Assembly (NCBI GenBank): GCA_024398495.1 | Contig: JAKSJA010000011.1 | Location: 1-53,452, forward strand | Direction of reading: 5' to 3' | DNA: 53,452 nucleotides | DNA from: Bacteroidaceae bacterium | Lineage (GTDB): Bacteria; Bacteroidota; Bacteroidia; Bacteroidales; Bacteroidaceae | In this document: positions 46,933 through 53,452 of the stretch, piece by piece | How positions within the stretch are numbered: the stretch's first letter is position 1 | How the letters are laid out: each line of letters opens with the position of its first letter | The notes under the pieces: model-generated | Databases searched by the model: none | Told to the model about the DNA's origin: nothing | What the model saw: only the letters and a program-made list of their open reading frames with translations | Translations under genes and position numbers: made by a program

Positions 46933-47529
46933 TTAGTTACGGGACAATATTGTTTCCACAGTCTGTTTTACATTCGCCCAGACTTCATCGCTTGTAAGCA
47001 CACCCGATTCACGTATGGCGTTGTTCAAGAAGGCATCCACACTCAGGTTGTCACTGACGATTTTCACCGATGCAACCAGTTCGAGGTGGGGTGAGAAGGA
47101 TGCTATATAGTTGAGCTCCATATCATAGAGTGTGGGTTCTGCTCTATCGGATTCAGTAAAAAAACTGTTTCCCGTATAACACGGAAGTCCTTCGTCCGAG
47201 AGGTGGAGAGGGTTCGCGTGGTCATCGAACTTATAATTCCCATCAGTGTACCTGAACGAGTCGCTCACCAGAGATACCGTTCCAATAGCGACGTTGTTGC
47301 TCCCGGCATAGCCGATGTTGATGATGCGGGTTCCTTTGGGAAGAGTGCAACAGGCCTTGATGACATTGCCGGCACCGACTCCAGTCCTTATGCATTCTAT
47401 ATCGGGAAAAATCTCCCTACATCTGTTGTACTCGGCTTCTTCAGCTGCAAGTATAACGAGTTTGCTTCCGTTGCTGCATGAGCATAGGCTTGCAACTATC
47501 ACGGCCATTATAATAAAAAACTTCTTCAT
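46933..47529 (-). CDS. lipoprotein with nucleoside phosphorylase/nucleosidase fold
   Basis: 198 residues. The lipoprotein signal ends LCSC (Cys18). The mature part follows the MTA/SAH-nucleosidase plan: LVILAAEEAEYNRC, IRTGVGAGNVIKAC, INIGYAGSNNVAIGTVSLVSD, and the substrate-site stretch DMELNYIASF with the key Met-Glu pair, then LVASVKIVSDNLS. Cytosolic relatives cleave adenosine derivatives or futalosine. A lipid-anchored periplasmic form is unusual and suggests salvage of external nucleosides, which is an inference. A TACCTTTG -7 box is at 47540-47547. Confidence 0.72.
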   Translation of the reverse strand: MKKFFIIMAVIVASLCSCSNGSKLVILAAEEAEYNRCREIFPDIECIRTGVGAGNVIKACCTLPKGTRIINIGYAGSNNVAIGTVSLVSDSFRYTDGNYKFDDHANPLHLSDEGLPCYTGNSFFTESDRAEPTLYDMELNYIASFSPHLELVASVKIVSDNLSVDAFLNNAIRESGVLTSDEVWANVKQTVETILSRN

Positions 47530-47539
47530 AATTCTCTGA

Positions 47540-47547
47540 CAAAGGTA
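47540..47547 (-). promoter_or_regulatory. -7 element of the nucleosidase-like lipoprotein gene
   Basis: TACCTTTG on the minus strand, 10 bases before the ATG, giving a very short leader. Confidence 0.45.
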
Positions 47548-47591
47548 GTGATTATTTTCTAAAAATTAAAATCTAAAAAAAATCCAAATTT

Positions 47592-47623
47592 TTTGTTTCT
47601 GTTTTCGGTTTGTTGTAATTTTG
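47592..47623 (+). promoter_or_regulatory. promoter of the small lipoprotein gene
   Basis: TTTG (47592-47595) and TAATTTTG (47616-47623) with a 20-base spacer. It rules out the ATG at 47621 as start, since that lies within the -7 box. Confidence 0.7.
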
Positions 47624-47641
47624 GCATTTGAATCAATAATA

Positions 47642-48181
47642 ATGACAATGAAAGTATTGAAAGTTGTTTTGTTGGCTGTGGTGTGTATTGCCTTTACTGG
47701 TTGTAAGGAATACTATTCTACGGGTGAAAAGGTGGGCAACCTTATTGAGTTTACCAAGAAAGGAGTGGTATGGGACTCGTGGGAAGGTCGTCTGAACCTG
47801 ACACAGACGGGAATGAACACCAGCGGAGAACCTTTTTCTTTTTCGTTCGATAACGACAGGACAGACCAAGATTCCCTTATCCAGTTGCTGTATTCAGCAC
47901 AGGTGGAAGGTTGGAAGATAAAGATAAAATACCACGAGGTGTGGGGATGGAAAAACGTGTTCCAAAATCGTGGTGAAACCGATTATTTTGTAGATGATGT
48001 AACAGTATTAGACAAGGACTTTGCCAATGTGTCAAAGCGTTTTGCCAATGATGAAAGAGGCAGGGTTGTTGATACTGTTTACGTAGTTGTGGAAAATGAA
48101 GGTCAACAGCTGAATGTCAACGGTCAACGAAAAAAAACGTATACTGTAGACAATAACAAAGCCGTAGACTGTAGACCGTAG
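47642..48181 (+). CDS. small lipoprotein of unknown function
   Basis: 179 residues from the ATG at 47642 (a second ATG at 47648 is equally good). The signal ends FTGC, with Cys at residue 21. The mature part has the block GEKVGNLIEFTKKGVVWDSWEGRLNL, which recurs in small Bacteroidota proteins of unknown role, and a Trp-rich middle. The last 20 or so codons (KKTYTVDNNKAVDCRP) are written by short repeats of the GTAGAC type that continue past the stop, so the C-terminus has probably been extended by repeat expansion. I do not recognise a function. Confidence 0.7.
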   Translation: MTMKVLKVVLLAVVCIAFTGCKEYYSTGEKVGNLIEFTKKGVVWDSWEGRLNLTQTGMNTSGEPFSFSFDNDRTDQDSLIQLLYSAQVEGWKIKIKYHEVWGWKNVFQNRGETDYFVDDVTVLDKDFANVSKRFANDERGRVVDTVYVVVENEGQQLNVNGQRKKTYTVDNNKAVDCRP

Positions 48182-48190
48182 ACTTTAGAC
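48163..48190. repeat. short tandem repeat of GTAGAC type at the lipoprotein 3' end
   Basis: GTAGACT-GTAGACC-GTAGACT-TTAGACT run across the stop codon. A similar run (CCATAGACCGCAGACTT) lies in the metG-gyrB spacer at 13980-13996. Confidence 0.7.
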
Positions 48191-48211
48191 TTTTTAAAAA
48201 CATAAATAGAC

Positions 48212-49420
48212 ATGACAAATATAAATCGTACCCTAATAGAACAGTTTTACTCAGACCTTGACGACCGTTCACGTGAGTCTCTTGATGCTTCTGTAGAGAA
48301 GGTTGTTAAGGCAAAAGAACATGGTGGAAAGGTTGCAATAGTGACAGGAAGTGGACCTAATATCCACGAGGGTGTCACCACGCTCATCGCAGAACTTATA
48401 TCAAAAGGTGTCGTGGATGGTGTTACCACAAGTTCTGCCGTTGTCAGTCATGAGATGGGTGGTACTCTGGACAGAGTGAAGATGTGTCCTGCTGCACAGT
48501 TCGGATTGCCGGAAGAGAAGATGCCGCGTGGAAACGTGTTCGAGTTTACCGACCTCACCGACGAACAACTGGATGAACTGTCGAAGGAGATGATTCTGGA
48601 CAGGAGTCTTCTGGCTAAACGCAAGGACGCAGAAGGACATTATCTCATTAAGGCTGCTGCCAACATGGCATATCCTATGGGGCTGCGCACGGAGTTGATA
48701 GCGGAGGAGATACACTCCATTTGTCGTCAGACAGGACAGCCTTTCGAGGTTGTTGCCGGTTGGGGATGTGATGAACGTACCATGCTTGGTGCTGGTGCAA
48801 AGAAGGGTGTCCCTGTTCTTGTCACCATCCCGCAGTTGGTAGGTGGTGGACATGTGGGACTTGCTGTCGGTGACAGTATCCCTATCGCTGAACGTTCACG
48901 TAGAATTGCCGAACTCATCGGACAGTCTGATGTAGTGATAGAGTCTGCCGTAGCACTCACACAAGAGATTCATGACGGACCATTTGAGACCTATACGGGA
49001 CATGGTATCTGGTCGTGGTGGCAGAACTTGCCGACATATAATCTCAAAGAGAAATCACTCATACGTTTTGACCTCGATGAGAACCTTCGCAAAGCACAGG
49101 ATCTGCAGAAGCAGAGTGCCATGATACAGGAGGCCATCAACAAAGGGTTGCCGAAGACGAAACTGTCGAAGATACCTTTCCGCATGGAGATGTCAGCATT
49201 TGCACGTCATGAAGGAAGTATCCCTGTCATTGGCGATATTGGTATGATATGGCCTGTCTTTGCGTTGCGTATTGCTGACAGTCTTGGCATCTCCCTTGAT
49301 TTTATGAGTTACAAACAGGAAACGCAGGAGGGCAAGGATATGCGCCAGTGGATTGTGGATAACATCAAGCCATTCTGCAAAGCCAAGATGCAGGCACGTT
49401 TGGCAGAGTATAAACACTAA
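48212..49420 (+). CDS. unrecognised 402-residue conserved-looking protein
   Basis: Soluble, with no signal peptide or membrane segment. A Rossmann-like start (GGKVAIVTGSGPNIHEGVTTLIAELISKGVVDGVTTSSAVVSHEMGG, near residues 38-84) recalls the NAD-binding core of deoxyhypusine synthase or LOR/SDH-type proteins, but only in pattern. Other marked blocks are GWGCDERTMLGAGAKKGVPVLV, QLVGGGHVGLAVGDSIPIAERSRRI, and ETYTGHGIWSWWQNLPTY. These Gly/His/Trp-rich stretches suggest an enzyme. kdgF lies 99 bases downstream on the same strand with short repeats between, so a sugar-acid role is possible. No function is assigned. Confidence 0.75.
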   Translation: MTNINRTLIEQFYSDLDDRSRESLDASVEKVVKAKEHGGKVAIVTGSGPNIHEGVTTLIAELISKGVVDGVTTSSAVVSHEMGGTLDRVKMCPAAQFGLPEEKMPRGNVFEFTDLTDEQLDELSKEMILDRSLLAKRKDAEGHYLIKAAANMAYPMGLRTELIAEEIHSICRQTGQPFEVVAGWGCDERTMLGAGAKKGVPVLVTIPQLVGGGHVGLAVGDSIPIAERSRRIAELIGQSDVVIESAVALTQEIHDGPFETYTGHGIWSWWQNLPTYNLKEKSLIRFDLDENLRKAQDLQKQSAMIQEAINKGLPKTKLSKIPFRMEMSAFARHEGSIPVIGDIGMIWPVFALRIADSLGISLDFMSYKQETQEGKDMRQWIVDNIKPFCKAKMQARLAEYKH

Positions 49421-49472
49421 TTAAGGTCAACGGACTCATAGGCTCTGCCACTTCGCTAGTCGAAGAACAGTC

Positions 49473-49504
49473 AACCGTACAACCGTATAACCGTATAACC
49501 GCAA
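49473..49504. repeat. 8-bp tandem repeat AACCGTAT x4
   Basis: AACCGTAC, AACCGTAT, AACCGTAT and AACCGCAA in a row between the 402-residue gene and kdgF. It is preceded by GGTCAACG at 49426-49433. Confidence 0.8.
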
Positions 49505-49519
49505 AAATTAGATAGTAAT

Positions 49520-49852
49520 ATGAATTCATCAAAGTTTATTTTTGAAAAGGAAACAGAATGGCAGAATGCTGGTGTCAATGTAGTGCGTCAGATAATGGGG
49601 TATAATGACGATATCATGCTGGTGAAGGTTAAATTTGAGACGGGAGCAATAGGAACTCCTCACACTCATCATCATACCCAGACCACTTTTGTTGCTTCAG
49701 GTAAGTTTGAGTTTACTATTGGAGATGAGACGAAAATCGTTTCTGCCGGTGACGGATTGTATATGGAACCAGATATCCTCCATGGATGCAAGTGCCTTGA
49801 AGCAGGTGTACTCATCGACACGTTTGCACCGATGAGGAAGGATTTTCTTTGA
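49520..49852 (+). CDS. kdgF: cupin KdgF, unsaturated uronate linearisation
   Basis: 110 residues, a single cupin barrel. KdgF turns unsaturated 4,5-uronates released by lyases and hydrolases into the open-chain keto form (DKI), the substrate of KduI. Metal ligands H48 and H50 (PHTHHHTQTT), Q54 and H88 (DILHGC) are in place, and the closing LIDTFAPMRKDFL is typical of KdgF. KduI and KduD are encoded 38 kb away in this window, so the three-step route is split over the chromosome. Confidence 0.88.
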   Translation: MNSSKFIFEKETEWQNAGVNVVRQIMGYNDDIMLVKVKFETGAIGTPHTHHHTQTTFVASGKFEFTIGDETKIVSAGDGLYMEPDILHGCKCLEAGVLIDTFAPMRKDFL

Positions 49853-49877
49853 TGAAAAAAATCTTTTAGGTTTTTTG

Positions 49878-49934
49878 ATGCTTATGTCAATGTGTATGTT
49901 AGTCAATTCGACTAACGTAAAGGACATAAAGCAT
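49878..49934. repeat. nested hairpin after kdgF
   Basis: The outer pair ATGCTTATGTC/GACATAAAGCAT (one bulged A) encloses GTTAGTC/GACTAAC around AATTC. There is no T-run on either strand, so it is not a simple terminator. mRNA stabilisation or a protein site are options. Confidence 0.5.
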
Positions 49935-49942
49935 ACAATGAA

Positions 49943-50059
49943 ATGTGCTACACATTTTATGATACATCTCCATTTTCACCTACTACACAGGTAATGGGAA
50001 TATCAACAGCAGTATATATATCTAATATGAAACAACTTATAGAGTCTTTGAAAAAATAG
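49943..50059 (+). other. 38-codon small open frame
   Basis: MCYTFYDTSPFSPTTQVMGI and so on, ending NMKQLIESLKK. The C-terminal half has a protein-like amphipathic pattern. It may be a small protein or the tail of a lost gene. There is no promoter of its own. Confidence 0.2.
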
Positions 50060-50070
50060 GATTCTTTTCG

Positions 50071-50796
50071 TTAGAATAGTTTCTTCAATTTGTTTGTAAA
50101 CCGTTTGCGCCGATACCAATTGCGGTCGTGAACGGTTTTTATTTTTAAGCCTGTATCAACCGTGCTTTCAATGTCAAGATTACGTTCTTTGGCATATTGT
50201 TCTACAACATATTGAAAAAGGTCCATTCTACCGGTGAAACGGGTAAGATTGTCCAGACATTTTTTTAATGGAATATCCTTCCCCCACGGATAGAATTGCA
50301 TCCTGTTAATGTCAATAAGTGAAAAAGAAAACCGGCCCTCTTCATCCTTATTGTATAGCACGTTTGTATCGTTGAGGTCGTGATGCAGAATACCTTTTGA
50401 ATGCAGTTTGGCAACGAAGACAGCGAAATCTGCTGCAAGTTCTCTGTTCCAGTCGTCACGGTCGGTAAGGTCTTCTATTGGAGGATTATTGTCAATGCCA
50501 CAGACATAGTAGCAATAGTCGATGAAACCGTATTTTTTTGTTTCAATATAAGTTATCGGTTGTGGGGTAGAAAATCCTCTCTGTATCAGTTCGTTTCCAT
50601 TTCTGTATGCTCTGAATGCCTTTGTCTTACGAAAGAAAGTATAGATAATCTTTTGAAGAAAATCAGGTTTTCGAAATCGTTTTACCACGACTTTTCCTTC
50701 GTCGGTATCGATGAGTTTGATGACATTTCTGCCAGCATGTATGGTGGTGCCTGTCTCCTCGAAATGGTTTATAATAACAGAGTGTTGTATTTTCAT
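50071..50796 (-). CDS. Kdo/WaaP-family lipopolysaccharide kinase
   Basis: 241 residues with a small protein-kinase-like fold. The ATP lysine is K39 (VVVKRF), the catalytic loop LHSKGILHHDLNDTNVL has D140 and N145, and LIDINRMQF supplies the metal Asp162. The pattern GFSTPQPITYIE is typical of KdkA-like enzymes that phosphorylate Kdo or heptose of the LPS inner core. The basic C-terminus (WYRRKRFTNKLKKLF) may contact the membrane. The -7 box TATTTTTG at 50801-50808 ends only four bases before the ATG, which implies a leaderless mRNA or a chance match. Confidence 0.88.
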   Translation of the reverse strand: MKIQHSVIINHFEETGTTIHAGRNVIKLIDTDEGKVVVKRFRKPDFLQKIIYTFFRKTKAFRAYRNGNELIQRGFSTPQPITYIETKKYGFIDYCYYVCGIDNNPPIEDLTDRDDWNRELAADFAVFVAKLHSKGILHHDLNDTNVLYNKDEEGRFSFSLIDINRMQFYPWGKDIPLKKCLDNLTRFTGRMDLFQYVVEQYAKERNLDIESTVDTGLKIKTVHDRNWYRRKRFTNKLKKLF

Positions 50797-50800
50797 GACA

Positions 50801-50808
50801 CAAAAATA
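50801..50808 (-). promoter_or_regulatory. possible -7 element very close to the LPS kinase start
   Basis: TATTTTTG on the minus strand with four bases to the ATG at 50796. No -33 box was seen. Confidence 0.35.
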
Positions 50809-50828
50809 AAGAAATATTATAAATTATT

Positions 50829-50842
50829 GTTACTTTTGTAAC
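50829..50842 (+). promoter_or_regulatory. polA -7 element inside a GTTAC-TTTT-GTAAC dyad
   Basis: TACTTTTG (50831-50838) is embedded in a perfect 5-4-5 inverted repeat, 18 bases before the polA ATG. A protein bound to the dyad would block the promoter. Confidence 0.4.
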
Positions 50843-50856
50843 AAAATCTTTCGGAA

Positions 50857-53301
50857 ATGAAAAAACTTATACTCATTGATGCCTATGCTATGATATACAG
50901 GGCTTATTATGCTTTTATAAAAAGTCCGAGGATAAACAGTAAGGGTATCAACACGTCTGCTATATTTGGTTTTGTAAATACTCTTGTAGATGTGATAAAT
51001 AAAGAAAATCCCGACTATCTTGGTGTGGCATTTGACCCTAAAGGAGGAAGTTTCCGTACACAGTTGGACGAGAACTATAAAGCACAGCGTGAGAAGACTC
51101 CGGAAGACATCAGCATAGCCGTACCGATAATAAAAGACATCCTCAAAGCATTCAACATACCTATCTTTGAGGTTGTCGGTTATGAAGCCGACGACGTGAT
51201 AGGTACTTTGGCATTGCAGGCTTCCTTACATGACGATTTGGAAACATTCATGATGACTCTTGACAAAGATTATGGTCAGTTGGTACGTGATAATGTCAGA
51301 ATGCTTCGTCCAAAACATTTGGGGACAGGTTTTGACAAGTTGGGACCAAAAGAGATTTGCGAAAAGCATGGCATCGACACTCCTCTGCAAGTTATAGACC
51401 TTCTCGGTCTTATGGGAGACGCTTCAGATAATGTTCCGGGATGTCCGGGTGTAGGTCCTAAGACGGCAGCACAACTGATAAGAGATTATGGTAGCATTGA
51501 GGGACTATTGGAGCATTCCAGCGAACTGAAAGGAACATTGAAAGATAAGGTGGAAAGCAATGCCGACAGCATACGTCTGTCGAAAGAACTTGTCACCATA
51601 GTCACGGATGTTCCTGTGACTCTTAATCTTGATGAACTTAAATATGTAGAACCTAATAATGATGAGGTGCAGAGGTTGTTCCATGAGCTGGAGTTTCGGG
51701 GGTTGACGGAAAGAGTTCTCAAGATAAATAATACTGAGGCAAGTCTGTTCTCACAGGCTGCTCCTCAACCTGTCAGACGCCAAAAACCTCAGGATAGTGG
51801 TGAGTTGGATTTGTTCTCTTCTCCCGAAGATAATGTTGTAAACAATACCCAACCAAACGAGGCTACGAAATATGGCAATCGTATCGGTGATACTCTTGTG
51901 GGGTACGATTTGAAAAAAGCCATCCTTGAAGAATGGAAGAAGGGTAATGAACTTGAAGGGCCATTCTTCGATATTATGTTGGCTCGTTATCTGCTTCATC
52001 CGGATATCCGCATATATGACGATGGCAACTATAGTGCGGAAATCAAGGCAGAGCTTGAAGAAGACCTTAAACGTGATGGTCTCTACAGATTGTTCACAAA
52101 GGTAGAGATGCCTCTTATGGTTGTCCTTGCACGTATGGAACGCAATGGTGTTCTCATTGATAAAAACTCTTTACGTGAGACATCAAAAGAGTTTACATTG
52201 AAAATCAATGAGATAGAAAAAGACATATACCGTTTGGCAGGGATGCAATTTAATATCTCATCGCCAAAGCAGGTGGGAGAAGTCCTGTTTGACAACTTAA
52301 AACTCTCCCGACATGCCAAGAAAACGAAAAGTGGGCATTATGTCACATCGGAAGAGGTGTTGCAGGAATTGAAAGAACATGAGATAGTGGCACGTATCCT
52401 TGATTATCGCGGATACAAAAAACTCCTTTCTACCTACATAGATGCTCTACCGAAGATGACCGATGAAAACGGTTATCTTCATACCTCATTCAATCAGGCA
52501 GTGACGGTAACAGGCCGTCTGTCATCGAGTACTCCGAATTTGCAGAATATCCCTATCCGTGATGAGAATGGCAAGGAGGTGCGCAAGGCTTTCATCCCTG
52601 ATAAGAATTGTATGTTTTTCGGTGCCGACTATTCGCAGATAGAGTTGCGTATAATGGCTCATCTCAGTGGTGATAAAAATATGATTGATGCCTTTAACAG
52701 TGGGCAGGACATTCATGCTGCCACTGCTGCAAAGGTATTCAAGAAGCCGATAGAAGAAGTCACTCCGGATGAACGTAGAAAGGCAAAGGTGGCAAACTTC
52801 GGTATTATCTATGGAATCTCGACATTTGGTCTTGCAGAACGTATGCAGGTAAGCCGTACGGAGGCAAAGGCATTGATAGATGAATACTTCCAGACATATC
52901 CGGACGTGCAGGCATATATGGAGAAATCGAAAGATATGGTACGTGAAAAAGGCTATGCTGAAACATTATTCGGCAGACGCTGTTATCTGCCTGACATCAA
53001 TTCCCAGAACTCAGTAGTTCGTGGGTATGCAGAACGTAATGCCATCAATGCTCCGATACAGGGATCTGCTGCTGACATCATCAAGATTGCAATGGTAAAT
53101 ATAGACCGTAGGATGCAGTCAGCAAAGATGAAGTCAAAGATGATTTTGCAGGTACATGATGAACTTGACTTTACTGTCGTTCCGGGAGAAGAAGAAACCC
53201 TTGAAAAACTTGTCATCGAAGAGATGCAGAATGTTGTAAAACTCAAGGTACCTCTCATTGCAGATGCAGGATGGGGATTGAATTGGCTGGAAGCACATTG
53301 A
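50857..53301 (+). CDS. polA: DNA polymerase I with a shortened 3'-5' exonuclease region
   Basis: 814 residues; Bacteroidota PolA is usually about 910-950. Residues 1-290 are the 5' nuclease (LILIDAYAMIYRAYYAF, EADDVIGTL, LMGDASDNVPG). Residues of about 415-814 are the polymerase with motif A DYSQIELRIMAHLSG, motif B RRKAKVANFGIIYG and motif C QVHDELDF. Between them only a fragment of the proofreading domain remains (about 336-407: GNRIGDTLVGYDLKKAI, FFDIMLARYLLHPD). The DTET exo I motif and the tyrosine-containing exo III motif are absent, so proofreading is predicted lost while repair synthesis and nick translation stay. Confidence 0.94.
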   Translation: MKKLILIDAYAMIYRAYYAFIKSPRINSKGINTSAIFGFVNTLVDVINKENPDYLGVAFDPKGGSFRTQLDENYKAQREKTPEDISIAVPIIKDILKAFNIPIFEVVGYEADDVIGTLALQASLHDDLETFMMTLDKDYGQLVRDNVRMLRPKHLGTGFDKLGPKEICEKHGIDTPLQVIDLLGLMGDASDNVPGCPGVGPKTAAQLIRDYGSIEGLLEHSSELKGTLKDKVESNADSIRLSKELVTIVTDVPVTLNLDELKYVEPNNDEVQRLFHELEFRGLTERVLKINNTEASLFSQAAPQPVRRQKPQDSGELDLFSSPEDNVVNNTQPNEATKYGNRIGDTLVGYDLKKAILEEWKKGNELEGPFFDIMLARYLLHPDIRIYDDGNYSAEIKAELEEDLKRDGLYRLFTKVEMPLMVVLARMERNGVLIDKNSLRETSKEFTLKINEIEKDIYRLAGMQFNISSPKQVGEVLFDNLKLSRHAKKTKSGHYVTSEEVLQELKEHEIVARILDYRGYKKLLSTYIDALPKMTDENGYLHTSFNQAVTVTGRLSSSTPNLQNIPIRDENGKEVRKAFIPDKNCMFFGADYSQIELRIMAHLSGDKNMIDAFNSGQDIHAATAAKVFKKPIEEVTPDERRKAKVANFGIIYGISTFGLAERMQVSRTEAKALIDEYFQTYPDVQAYMEKSKDMVREKGYAETLFGRRCYLPDINSQNSVVRGYAERNAINAPIQGSAADIIKIAMVNIDRRMQSAKMKSKMILQVHDELDFTVVPGEEETLEKLVIEEMQNVVKLKVPLIADAGWGLNWLEAH

Positions 53302-53323
53302 TGATTGATGAAATGGAAGGTCA

Positions 53324-53396
53324 ACGATACGCTTCGCTACGATACGCTTCGCTACGATACGCTGACGCTACGATAACGATAACAATAACAATAAAA
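53324..53396. repeat. 15-bp tandem repeat followed by 6-bp repeats after polA
   Basis: ACGATACGCTTCGCT occurs twice exactly (53324-53338, 53339-53353) and once as a 16-bp variant (53354-53369), then ACGATA/ACAATA units. It is preceded by GGTCAACG at 53319-53326, as at the other repeat sites. Confidence 0.85.
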
Positions 53397-53452
53397 ACGC
53401 AAATGAAAATAAGCCTCTCGCAGAGAAAATCTTGCCTCTTACGAGGTTATGT

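Noticed and set aside
53404-53452. Possible start of a further gene at the right edge
   Set aside because: Only about 16 codons are visible (MKISLSQRK), too little to support a call. Another frame there resembled a RarA N-terminus only for a few residues.

Overview
The window reads as a chromosomal stretch of a Bacteroidales bacterium, most likely Prevotella-like. The reasons are a fused SecDF, a SusC/SusD pair, lipoproteins of Bacteroidota type, almost no Shine-Dalgarno sequences, and many promoters of the Bacteroidota form TTTG-N19/20-TAnnTTTG. No insertion sequence, prophage, CRISPR array or rRNA gene was seen. Two tRNA genes (Arg-CCT, Glu-TTC) are present. Family names come from reading motifs by eye, without database searches.

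Layout. 0-5 kb: a cut-off mannose-1-phosphate guanylyltransferase diverges from greA-HIT; then a PD-(D/E)XK nuclease, a LysM/M23 endopeptidase, a glycosyltransferase and a probable stand-alone structured RNA. 5-16.5 kb: mostly minus-strand housekeeping genes (secDF, tRNA-Arg, gyrB, rpsT, tRNA-Glu), plus an operon-like run metG-kduI-kduD-rhomboid-EEP hydrolase. 16.6-22 kb: a TonB-domain protein and an envelope set (NodB-type deacetylase, polyprenyl-phosphate glycosyltransferase, GtrA-type flippase, ArnT-like GT39, LpxL-like acyltransferase) that resembles lipid A amino-sugar decoration pathways. 22-27 kb: acetyl-CoA hydrolase/transferase, U32 peptidase family protein, pnp. 27-37 kb: a polysaccharide utilisation locus made of a large secreted beta-helix protein diverging from a lipoprotein-SusC-SusD operon, with no regulator gene beside it. 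37-40 kb: nadA, an AT-rich spacer with DnaA boxes (candidate oriC), and a URO-D/rhamnose-mutarotase fusion. 40-45 kb: a dxs-trkA-trkH-EamA operon. 45.4-46.6 kb: 1.2 kb of non-coding repeat DNA. 46.6-53.4 kb: a restriction-enzyme remnant, two lipoproteins, an unrecognised 402-residue protein, kdgF, a Kdo/WaaP-family kinase and a PolA with a reduced proofreading domain.

Themes. Genes for unsaturated uronate use (kdgF, kduI, kduD) and rhamnose mutarotation are scattered around the PUL, so growth on pectin or rhamnogalacturonan is the best guess for its substrate. The most unusual stretch is 45744-46271: about 24 consecutive 22-bp units held in exact register for 528 bp, with unit families that switch orientation. 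It is flanked on one side by a 147-bp palindromic element that carries the dxs promoter, and on the other by a promoter-hairpin-terminator module that looks like a small RNA gene transcribed toward the array.
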